A stretch of 64,000 bases of DNA from Edaphochlamys debaryana (Eukaryota; Chlorophyta; Chlorophyceae; Chlamydomonadales), in assembly GCA_016858145.1 (NCBI GenBank), contig JAEHOE010000010.1, positions 620,001 through 684,000 on the forward strand, read 5' to 3'. Positions 44,704-56,700 of this stretch are shown here, piece by piece. The notes under the pieces are model-generated. The model was not told the DNA's origin. It ran no database searches and saw only the letters and a list, made by a program, of their open reading frames with translations. A program made the translations under genes and the position numbers. Each line of letters opens with the position of its first letter. The first letter of the stretch is position 1.

Positions 44704-47700
44704 GATGCCGCTCGCTGCTGGCGCTGCTTCCTGGGGACTCCGCTCGCTGCTGTTTCTGATGTGGTTACTGGAGCCTGGAATCTTACAACCGGCGTGGCGT
44801 GTGGGCGCCGTGCCCCCAGCGAGCACGACACCACCCGCCCGGCCACCCAAACCCCCGAAGGCGCCTCGGGGCTTCCAGCCGATCCCCCGCTCTGCAGCCG
44901 CCATCAACGAAGCCCTCCGCATCAGATCATATGTCAGCGGCGGAATCTTGCTCGTCACCTTCCAGGAGCCCGAGCCGGGCGAGGACCCGCAAATGGTTCA
45001 GCTGGATGACACGGTGGTCGTGGACCAAAGTTTTTGGGGCACCTCCATCGTTTGGGCCCCAGCCAACGGCCCACGCCTCGTCATGGTCTGCGGGCCTCAT
45101 GTGGGGACCGCAATCCTTGTCAGGAGGTACGCAACTGCTGCACGGGGGAGCAGCGGCGGTTCAACGGGGTGTGCAACTACATGGGGTGTGCAAGTTCACG
45201 GGGCGTGCACGCTCATGGATCCGGCTAGCAGGCTGAATGCTCTTTCAGCATAAGGGCCACCCGCGCCCCACAACTCAGCGGGCCTCTGCTTCTCCTGGGC
45301 GGCGCTGTCCTGCCCTGCCTACCTCCCCTCAGGCCCAGTGGCATGGAGGTGATCATGCGAGGACTGGAGCTTCGTGGCTGCACGGATACGGCACTTGTGG
45401 TGGAGGCGCTGCCCTCAACGTCCCCGGGGTGCGTGGCAGGGGGGCATGCCCCGGCGTCCGCTCCCGGTCCGCGCCAAGGGGCCGGTCCGGAGGCGGCACC
45501 TGGGTGGACGCGTACGCTTGGCACAGGTCGCGGGTTGCTATGACCTGCTGTGGGTCCAGGTAGTCCAGGGTCGCGCAATAGCTTGTCCCTGCAGTGGTGG
45601 CGGCAATGGTGCTGGTGCGAGCCGAGCAGCGAGGGGTGTGGTTCCTTCCTATGGGTACTAATGCGTTCCGTGTACCCGCTGCAGAGGTCCCAAGGGCTCC
45701 GAGTCATTGCTCAGCCTTGGGTCCATCGCCTTTGTGAACAACACCGGTGGGTCGTTGCTGCAAGGCATGGGGCGTGGGGGGATGGGGCTCGGGACGCCCG
45801 ATGATATCGTTTCTCCGCGTGCTCCATCCCAAGCAAGGCTCGCGACTTGTCCCCCTGGACTGCAGGCATCCTGGGTGGAGGGCTGCGGCTGGGCACTCAA
45901 GGGACGGCCGTCTCGTGAGTACCTGGGGTCGGCGGCTGGCGAAAGGCCGGGTCGAGGATTCAGCCTTGGCCTGGGTTGCCTTTGCTTTACTCCTCATTGC
46001 CTCCGCAGCTTCCTGTTCGACGTGAACTTCACGGGCAACCACGCGCACAAGGGTAAGCTCATGTCAAGCACAAAGCGAGGGATCGGAAGCGGCCAGAGGG
46101 TTCTGTGCGCGAGCTGATGTACAAGCCCGTTGAGTCATCGTTCCCTGGCCTCCCGCCTGAGCCACGTTGCATGACGAGCTCTTTGTCGCCCTTGTGACGT
46201 CAGGCTCTGGGGTGTACCTTGCCCCGAGGACTCGACTATTCTTGACCACACCTCCAAGCGGCACTTCGTACGCATGGCACAACAACACCAGGTGGGCAGC
46301 CCGCAGCTGGCGGCAGAGGGAAAAGAAGCATGAAACATACTCTGGGTGTGCACATGAGCAACCCACGCAAGAAAACGTTCATCACACGAAACTCCCGCCG
46401 CATGCTGCCCTACCTCCAGGCGCGAAGCGGTGGACTCGGGCCCGGCGCTCGGGAGTGCTGTGTTTGTGGAGGCGGGGGCGTGCCTGAGCGTGCAGGCGTT
46501 CGACCTGACTGACATGGTGACAAACACGACCTTCCTCCGCTCACCCCGGCTGGAGTTCAGTGGCAACTACGGCGCTTGCGGCGGGGCATTGCACGTGCAG
46601 CAGGTGCGGACGGGCGGCCGGCGGGGAGCGGCTGTGGACCTGGGGTTTCCGCGAACCAGGGGTCAGTCGTGTCCAACTCCAGGGCCAACAGTCGTTGATA
46701 GGAATCGTGCCGTTTCGCTTTAACACGGATAATCTAGCTAGACGGCAAGGTCAAGGATGCGCACGGTAGGTCGGGGTTTGGAGGCCCAGCCGAGGCCTAG
46801 ACGAGGCCTAGGGGGCTAGAAGTGAAGCGTCCTCCTCCATCCCTGTTCCCCCTCGTGCCCACCCGCTCCCCTGCTGCCCACCCAGAGTGCCAATGCGCTT
46901 CTACCCGCAACTCTGGGGTCCAGCATCTGCAGCGACGACGACCCCACGTGTCAGCTGCTGATCCTTGGGGCCAGCTTTGTGGCCAATGCGGCCGCAGAGT
47001 CGGGAGGGGCCATCTGTGTACTGCAGTACAGCGAGAACATATTCTCAGTGAACATTCGAGACGCGCGGTTCGAGCGCAACACGGCGCCCTATGGGTGAGG
47101 GGCGGAGACCGGCGGGCTGTGGGGCCGCGGCGGTAGGGTCCTCGCCGCAGTCTGTCCCTCCCGCCCCACTGCAGCCTGCCTTCTGCGCTGTAGCCACTGA
47201 CCCGCCGCCCTCCATGCACTGCCCGCCCTCTTCCCCCAACAGGGGCGCCGTGTTCCTCCAGGGCGCCACCGGATCTGCCTTCAGCCTGAACAACACCCTG
47301 GTCGCGCATAACGCCGCCAGCGTCGCAGGCGGCGGCATCTGGTTCACGGGCGAGAGCTCGGCGCTCTGGCTCCAGAACGTAACCTTGGCCTCCAACTCGG
47401 TCGTCCTGGCCAACGCCTCCGCGGCTTCTCTGGTCCCACCTGTGTGGGACTCGGCGGCGACAGAGGGGCGGTGGGATGCTCTGGCCGCTTGGGCCAACGT
47501 GTCGGGAATCGACCCTGCGTTGGTGCGGCCCTTCGACTTCCCCATGCCGTTTGGCGCCTGGGAGGCCTTGGGCAATGGCGGCGGCGTGCTGGGGCTGGGC
47601 GGTACCATCAAGGTGAGCCCACGGGAGAGATATCGGAAGGGAGGAACGTGGCGTCGACGGAAGCGCGCATGCTCCTGACAACGCTTGCACCGCCCCGCCG

Positions 47701-50700
47701 TCCCACCGTCCACAGGTGCACCTGTCTGGTTCTGTCGTCACGGCCAATACCTCTCCACTGCAAGGCGGAGGCGTGTACTGCAAGTGAGGCCTCGGGGAGC
47801 GTGTGTTGCGGGGCCATGACACCTCACAAGGGCTGTGACACCTACATATCTATTACCTGCCCTCCACGCGCAGACACTGCACAGTGCTCGACATCATCAA
47901 CAGCAGCGTCTCGCACAACGGTGAGTCATATCCTCCTGCTTTGCGCGTCTTTCCCTCTCGCTCCGCAACGAACGCTTGGTTTCGCTGACGATTGCTACCA
48001 CACTGATCGACCCCATGCAGTTGCCGCCTCGGGCGGTGGCGTGGTGCTGCACCTGGTGCGCTCCAACTCAACGTTCGCGGACAGCGTGTTCAGGAACAAC
48101 ACGGCCCTGCCCTCGGAGGTGCTGCTGCAGGCGCGTGGGCTCGCTGGCTGCTGGGGGCAGGGCCGTGGGGCAGGGCTCTTGCATGCCTGGGCAAGCTCAA
48201 GCAAGTTTAGGTGCTAGCGAGGCAGACTGCACGTCCCTTGACGTCCTCGCTCGTGCCCTGCTCCTCCTTACCGCATCCATATCGACAGGTGATCACTCTC
48301 GACGACGAGCCCGCGCCGGCGGCTGCCTCCGCCAGCATCCCGAGCGCATACCCCGCCGCCGCCACGCCACCGCCCGCAGCGCGCCGCTCCCTGCTCGCGA
48401 CGGGTCCCGTGCGGGCGCCGATGCCCTTTCCCACCGACGCCCCCGACTCCTCATCCCATCGCGCCGCGTGGGTTGCTGCGCTCGCCGCCCGGGGCGCGCT
48501 AGTGGCGCCCGCCAGCCCCGCCTCCCTCCCCAGCGCCCTGGCCGCGGCAGCGGTGGCGCCTGGCTTCAGGCGGCTGCTCGCGAGCGGCGAGCTCAACGCC
48601 ACGTCAGCTTCAGGCGGGGCGGTGCTGCCGCTGTCGGCCCTGGTGGCCCCTGCGTCCATGCCCTGTGGCCCCGGCTCGGGCGGCGCGCTGTGCGTGTCCA
48701 CGCTCTCCCGGCTCGTGTCGATCCAGCGCTGCAGCTTCGAAGCCAACAAGGCTGCGCTGACCGGTGCGTGTGCAGCCCAGATAGATGTGTGCAGGCGCGC
48801 TTGGACATAGTGTGGAAAGCGAGGGCTGGTTTTGGGTTGAAAGACGGGTACGATCGCTTCTTACTTGTCTTGTTCCCTGGCCTTTGATGACGCAGGTGGC
48901 GCCGCCTTCCTGCGCTCGGACCTGTGCGGCCGTGTCGACTTCTACGGCTCTGTGTCGGGGCCGCAGGACCTGGCGGAGAGGCGGGGAGCGCCCGGCGTCG
49001 CCAACGACTGCCAGGCGAGTCGTGGGGTGGAGCGGAGTTGCACCAGGGCGGGGTTGTCCTGGAGCTGTTTAGGCTGTCCTGTGATACGACGGCTACAATT
49101 CCCAGCTTCTCACACATGCATAGCATCGGTTGACGCATGATCACACGTTGCCACGCACGGCCCTCACAGATTGCGCTGTCGGATGTGGCCTTTTGGGGCA
49201 ACACCGCGCTGTGCTCTGGAGCGGCGCTGTTTGTGAGCGATGGGACGACCACGGTCAGCTTTGCCTGCACCCGTGCGCACGGGCCGCCGTCGGGCACGGG
49301 GCGGACGCCGACGGCAGTGCGGGTCTCTGCGGCCGACGCTCTGGCGCTGTACGGCAATGCCTCGGCTGCCGTACCGGGGTCTGCACCGGGGTCCGCGGGA
49401 GCAGGTTGCGTTCTGCAGCAAAACCGCGTCCTGGCGAGCAGCGCTGCTGCATGCAAGGGCGCGGCGGCGTTGGGGCAGGCGAGCCTGGAGCCGAGCGGAA
49501 CGTCCGGGCCCTCGACGGCTGACGTGGCCGACACCCTCTGGGAGCTGCTTAGAGCTGCGGACGGCCCGGCCCCTGCTGCAAGCACGGGTGCCCCTGCTAC
49601 GCCACCCGCCTCCCCAAACTGGCCGCCCCCCTCCACGCCAAGCGCCCGCCTGCCCTCGGACGTGTACGTCACTGGCGAGGCTGGCCCGTCCAGGCCGCCG
49701 GCGGCTCCAGCTCAAACGCTCCTTCTCTCCACCCCTTCCGGGCCATACCTCCCTCTCTTCGAGGAGCGCCTCGCCCTCTCCTCCTGGCCGACTCGGATGC
49801 AGCTGGCGGCTGCCGCCTCCGACCCGAAGGACCCTCGCTCCCTGCCATGGGCCTACGTGGCCGCAGATCCGAGGAGCCGGGCCGAGATCCAGCGCGGGCC
49901 GCAGGTGCGTGCCTGCGCATTTTGAAACCCGCTCGTCCGCTCCATGACGTACAACAATTCCGGTACCCGTTTTATTGTCCGGTATTACGTTTGAGCTCAC
50001 GTGCGATCTGCGGCCCCATGTCCTGCCCCTGCAGCTGGGTCCCCACCTGGGCGATGCGGAGCGCGCTGCGCTACGGACCGCGCCCGGCGCACCCCTGGCG
50101 GTCCCCAACGACCTGGCCTTCGATCTGGCCCTGGCCCTGCTTGACCTGTGGGGCGCTGAGGCGGTGCTCGACCTCAACAGCAGCCTGCAGGCGAGCAGGA
50201 CCGGGGTCCACGCGTACCGGGGTGCAGATAGGTACCGGTATGCTGCCAATGTGTGCACTGGCTTGGTTCGACGCTGCGCTGCGGAGTCTGGCGTCTGCCT
50301 AAATGTGTTTGACGCGTCTCTCCGCTCCTCTCCTGTCCAGGTGACAGTCTCGTCACCCACCGCGCTGCTGTCCCCTGGGGAGGTGTACCAGAACGGCAGG
50401 TGGGTTGCGCGCGTGGAAGACGGGTATGGCCGCCTTAGGCCCAGGCAGCCCCACGAGCACCTCTATCCCATGCAAGCCCTTCTATCCTATGCGAGTCCCT
50501 CGCCCCCCACCCATCCCCGCAGCCGCCTGGAGCTCTCCCGCCTGCGTTTCTTCACGGATGCCGGGGCGCTGGACCGCTGGCACAACGTGGAGGTATCGCT
50601 GCGGGTGCAGGTGAAGAGGCGGGGAAGCGCCGAAGCGGCAGCGGCCGAATCGAACGCGGGCACTGCAAGGACACCGACTCTTTGCGGCAGATAGCGGGTA

Positions 50701-53700
50701 ACTGAACGACGCCATTACTGTCGTACGCAGGGCTGGGCGACGGCGGCCACCATCGTGCCCGTCTTTGTGCGGAGCTGCCGGCCGGGAGAGATAAAGCAGG
50801 CCACAACCTGCAAGGTGCGGCACGGGCAGACGGGGCCGTGGAAAGGGACTCCGTCACCACAGGCCAGGCACGGCCGCGGTTGATTGGATCGGGGCGCTGG
50901 CTTCAGTTTACCACTGACAAGAGGCATCGGTCATGGAGGCTTATTCAGCATTCGCCAACCTCCTTACAGGTCTGCTCCAACCGCTTGACGACGCCGCTGG
51001 TGCCCGGAGATGCGTGTGTGGGCTGCGACTTCTCTTTCGAACCGTCCCGGGACGCCTGCGACCGCTGCCCCGCCGAGGCCGACTGTGACATGTGGTGAGA
51101 ACAAGGATGCGGGAATCCACATGCTGTGAGCTTGCCGTGACCACGAACCACACGGGCCATGGGGATGGGAACCGTGCGGGCTAGTCGTGGTCACTGCGGA
51201 TGATCGCGCACGTGTGTCATGCGATTGGTCTCTTGAGCTGTGCTCTGTCCTGCCTGGTCGCAGGTGGGTGGTGCCTCGCGTGGGCTACTGGTCCTCGCAC
51301 CCGCGCTCCACCCTGATGCATGAGTGCCCCCTAGCGGGCGCGTGCGCTCCGACCAACCGCACCGACTCCCTCGTGTCATGGAGCCAGGTGGGACACTGCC
51401 CTAGGGCCACGCTCTGACGTTGGAGAGGGGCTGGACTGGGAAGGACCAGCTTTATGGCGATTGCGCAACTCAATACCGCCCATGTCCCTTGCGGGCCTGC
51501 CACAGAACCCGACTCGGCGCCTGGGCTGGTTCAATGCCTCGGACCTGCAAGACTGGAGCAAGCTGCTGTGCGCCCCCGGGTACAACTCGACGCTCTGTGG
51601 AGGGCAAGCAGGGGTGGCTCGGAGCTCTGCAAGTTAGCTGCCCTAGAGCGACAAGCGTTAGCACGAGCACCTGAGCAACACCCATGTGCGCTAGGTACCT
51701 GCAAGCTGACCCAGAGCGACAAGCGGTCCTGGCAAAGACCGCTGACACAACCTGCCTCACGCCGCTGCCGGCTTCCTTTCTTTCGCTGCAGCTGCGCGCG
51801 GGGCTTTGGGCGCATCGGCGCCTCCTGTGTGGCGTGTGACGCGACCAGCCTGCCGGCGGCCTTCGCGCTGGTGGGCAGCCTGCTGATGGACATCTTGATC
51901 GTGGGCCTGTTGGTTTACTCCCGGTGAGCTTGTGCTTGTGTGGGGTTCCAACGTGACCGTGTCCCTGGCGCACAACTGTTCGACACCTGGTGGGACGCTA
52001 GACCGTCACGACTCAACGGTTGGAGCATATCCTTCCCTTGATTGCTTGAGCTCACGTGCTTTTCCTCGATCCTCGATCTTGGATGATGATGCCGCACCTA
52101 GGGCCATCACGGATGAGGATGCTGGGCACCCCGAGGCTCGTGAAAGCGAGGGCTCTGGCGATAGGGCGTCAGGACATACCGGCGAGGCGCTCCATCAGTC
52201 GGCGGCGAAGAGAGAGGAGCACGCCGCCAAAGCGCATGCTTGCAGCTCGGGAAAACCCGCGGAGGGCAGTGCGCCGGCCGCTGCCATCGGCGCTCCGTCG
52301 GCCCCCGGCTTCGAGGCACGAGGCATCCCGCCACCTGACGCCGAGGCTGCAGCCAAGGATGCCCCTCCAGTTACGAAGGCCCAGGCAGGGATCCGCCGAC
52401 TGGCCAGCGTCGTCTGCGGGTGGCTGCCCAGCGGGACGAGATGGCACGCGGAGCCGGGGGAGGTGGTCGACGTCGTGCTCAAGTGAGTCCGGCTGAGTCT
52501 GGGCGGATGGGGCCACACGGATTAGGTTGAGCACCAAAGCCTAAGCTCTGCTCCATCCCGCTCCGTCCGACCATGCGTACAGGTACGTGCAGCTGCTGGG
52601 CCTCCTGGCCACCTCGAGCCCCGGAGTGCTGGATACCGTCAGCGGCGTGTTCGCCTCCATCAACCTGCCCTTCGCCCGCGACTGGTGAGCGATGCTTTGC
52701 GTCAGTCACAAGGGCCTGACCTATCTGCATGCGCCAGTCGATGTCCTGCCCTGCCCGATGCGCCCCTTACTTCATACTCGATCCAGACTGGGCCCTCTCC
52801 CGCGCGCCTGCCCTCCTTCCACATCCCTTCCCAGGTGGGCCCCCATCGAGTGCCTGCTGCCCGACAGCCCCAACCGCTCCCTCTACAAGACAGTCATTGT
52901 GGTGCTCGCGCCCATCCCCGTCACCGCCGTGGTCTACTGCGCCACGCTCGGAGGCCACACGATTCGGCGCGCGCGGCACTTCAAAGCCGAGGCTGTGGGC
53001 GCCATCCCGCCGGCCCATGGGCCCGACGGCGAGGACGAGGCCCAGGCCAATATCAACGGCCTGGAGCTGCCGCCGCCGTCGATCCTCACCGTCAGCCGCG
53101 CCGTCAACTCATTCGTGGGGTCAATCGCGGGCTGGAGGTCCCCGCGCTTCCCCGCGCCTGACTCTGCGGCCGCCAGCCGCCAGGCCTCAGTGACCGGCGC
53201 CGCAGCCACCGGCGGGTGGCGCAGTCCGCGCGTTTGGCAACCGAGCGGCAGCCCAGCCGCCCCTGCCTTCGGCAGCACGGCCGTTATCGCGGGGGCGAGT
53301 GTGTCGGGCAGCCCGCTCAGGCCCCACTCGCGGCACGGGTACCGCGCGTACCCCTGCTCGCTCTCTGGCACACCGTGCGCGTCCACCTCGGGTCTGGCAC
53401 ACGGCAGCAGCCCGCGTGTCTTGGGCTGCGGAGCTCCTGCCCCGAGGCTCTCCACTCCTGGCACCGCCGCCGGGCCCAGCTTTGCTGGCTCGGTACCAGC
53501 TGCGGGGGGTGGCGGCCGCCGGTCCCTTCTGGGCCCACGCCAGCCCACAGGAGGAGGATGGGGCGAGGCGGGAGCGCTTGGTGGTGCTGGCGATGCGGCC
53601 GGTTACGCTTCCACCCCGGAGAATGGCTTGGCCAGCCCCATGAGCCATCCGCAGGCAGCCTTCGGCCCCACTCCTTTCTATCGAGGAAGCTCGCCCGGCC

Positions 53701-56700
53701 TCCTCGACCACGATGGCGCCCATGCGTTCACGCCGTTTCGCCTCGCCGGCGGCGCCATCTCCTCCTCTGGCCCCAGCACCCCTGGCACCGGCACGCCTGG
53801 CGTTGCGTCCAGTCCAGCCGCTCAGCTGGAGCCTGCGCCACCCTCCTCGTCTCTACCGCAATCTCGCTCCGCGGTTTCATCAGCTCCCGGCCCCGACCCC
53901 AAGTCTGCTGGCCTCCTGGGGCAAGACGCCGGGGCCCCGTCGCCCCTCGGAACGCCACCACCAGCCCATGCTTCAGTCGCTCAGCAGCTCCAGTTGCCCG
54001 AGGTGGGCCTAGCGATGGAGATGGAGGCCGGGCCATCGCTGGCCCTGGGGCTGGACCCCGCGTCGTCGCCCAAGTCGCCGTCGCCGCTGCGAGACTGGCC
54101 TCTGCTGCCGAGCCGGTTCCGCAGCCCCGGCCCGGGCCCCGTGGCGGAGGGGCAGGAACACCCGCAACACGGGTGAGATGGCCAGGGGTGTTACAGACCA
54201 TGCACTCTGCCTGTGGTCCCCGTGTGTCCGTGAATGGCAGTGCCCTCACTGTCCCCCACAGGTGGGAGCAGGCCGCTGGCGGCACCGAGGGACTTATTAG
54301 GTGAGTTGTGGCTTGGCCTTACGGTCGGTAGACGTGTACTTCACGAGTCGGCCCATGAGCGACCACCTTGCCCTGGCGCTGAGTTCGCGTCACGCGCCCC
54401 AACTCCGCAGTCCGCCCTGGGCTCTGCCTCCTGACCAAGGAGGGTCACTCCTGCCGCCGCAGAGGTAGGGCGAGTTGGGGCGCTTTGGGCCTGCATGTGT
54501 GCCGTAACGCACCGTGTCGTGGGGCTCGCACGCAGGAGCCTATGTGAACCCCCACACGGGGAGTCCCTCATGTTTCCCGCGATCGGCGCTTTCGGGTGCG
54601 CCTGCTGCTCTCTTGACTGACGGTCTGCTGGCTCGGTCGTGGCGGGTCCTGGTAGTCCTGGAGGCTGCCAGTGGTGGGGGATGCAGGGAAGGCTGTGATG
54701 CCCCGTTGACCTTCCCGCCCCGTACCAACATGTAGGAGCCCGCGGGGGTTGACCTTCAACACGTCAGAGCATCAGGGACACCCGGCGCCGGCATCGCCGC
54801 TCAGGTGGGACCAGTATGACAACTTCACTTCAGGGTCAAGAGCTAGGGTTAAGGGTCTGCTCTGGACTGCAGCCCGACCGCCCTGGTTACGTCATCTCGT
54901 CCGCCCCGCAGGAACGCCGTGCCGCAGCCTGAGAGCTCCCAGTACCAAAGGTCCGTACTGCGTCAGCGTGCGGTCTGTCAAGCATTGCTTCTCTACCGCA
55001 CAACTACTAATGCGCACATGGAATTCTTCTGCAGGAGTCCCCTCGCTCCTGCTCATAGCGCCCCGCGGCCAGATGCCTTGTATCACCCAGAGGGGTGCGT
55101 TTGTACGTGCCTGGCGTGACGTTTTGCAGGGCGCCGGCTGTACCTCTAGTGGCTGCGTCTGGGGTGGCATCGCTGCGGAACACGCGCACCGTCCCTGGGG
55201 ATGGAGGTAGTAAGCCCTTGCCCTCGGCCCCTCAGGAGCCACGCTGGCCACAGCGTTGCAAGGGGTAGCAACCACCAGAACAGCGGGTGAGTCTTCGTTG
55301 CTGTTGTCGAGGGGCCGGGTCTTTAGGGGCCACGACGCACTCCGACGCGCCTTTCCCTCCCAATCCCAGGAGCCACGCTCCAAACAGCATCGCGCGAGGC
55401 GGACCGCAGAAGCCCAGGTAAGCCTTGGCCCGTTGCAAAAATTGCCTACCTGCTCCCAGCCTGCATCTCCCCTTGACCCCACGTACCATGCCTCTTCCAA
55501 CCAAAACTCCTGCTCCTGCCGGTTTCCCCTCCCTCCGCCCTCCTCAGCCGGGTCAGCGCGCACGCCACATCGCACGGCCAAAACTCCATCGCAGCCACAA
55601 GCGACACCCTCGCCAACAACCCCCGCTGCGCCTGGTGGGCCCGCGCGCGGCAGCGCTCCCCGCGGCTGCGGTACGCCACCAAGGGCCTGGCGCTGGCGGC
55701 GTGGCACGTCATGCTCCGCACAGTGGTCGCCTCCATGACGTACTACTACCCCTCCATCACCTCGCGCCTGCTCTCCATCTTCGCGTGCGTTTCCGTCGAC
55801 TCACCAGAGGACCGCTGGTCGCTGTACCCCCAGTACCAGGTGGGCTCGCACCGGGCGGCCTGGAATGTCGTCTGCAGTCGCGTCGATGGGCAGGATGGGC
55901 AGGGGTGGCGCCTGAGGGATGGGTAGTGGGGGAGCCGCTGCTGGGGGCAGCTGAGGAATGCAAAGCGTGCTGCTGCTGATTGATCATGTGTGCGTGACTG
56001 CCCTTGGTTCATTCGCAGACGGCCAACGCCACGTACTGGGTGCTCGACTACTCGGTGGTCTGCTACCAGGGCAGGTGGGCCCCCGAGCACGCACCTCCCG
56101 CTTTCCTGTCTCATTCAAGCTGTCTTGGAGCGCACCTGCACTTCTCCATACCTCAACCTGTCGGCTTAAATGACGCTTTCCCTCCGTGCCTGGGTCTCCG
56201 CCTCCGCAGCCACCTGGCCTTGGCCCTGGCCCTGGGCGTGCCCGGTCTGCTGCTCTTCACCGTGGGGCTGCCGCTCTTCTTCGTCCTCACGCTGCGCTCC
56301 GTGTTCGGGAGCTCGCTGCCCGCGATGCCGGACGTCCCAAGCGGGCCGCCGGTGCACGGCACGTGGCGGCGTCGTCGTCGTCGGTCGCACCCCAACGGGG
56401 GGCAGGTCCTCAATCGCGAGCCGTCCTACCAGCCTCTGTCAGGCTGGCCGTACTCCACGGCACAGGACCGCTTCCCCTACTCGGCGGCGACGTCCTCTCA
56501 CCCGGTGGACCAGGGCCCGCCGTCAGCCCAGGTCCCCGCCTACCCTGGCGCCTACGTGGAGGCCATGGCTCAGAGTGGAGTGGACAACTACTCGGGGTCA
56601 GACCGGTTCCGTGCAAGCTCCGCCGACTCTCTTCCGTACGGGAGCAGGGCGGGGCCCGGCTCGGCGGCAGGAGCTGGGGGCGCGGCTTATGCCGCCGTGC

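Noticed and set aside
46797..47822. 341-codon minus-strand open frame inside the beta-helix gene
   Set aside because: The plus strand carries spliced N(x)A..GG beta-helix repeats that join in phase; the minus frame has no family features.
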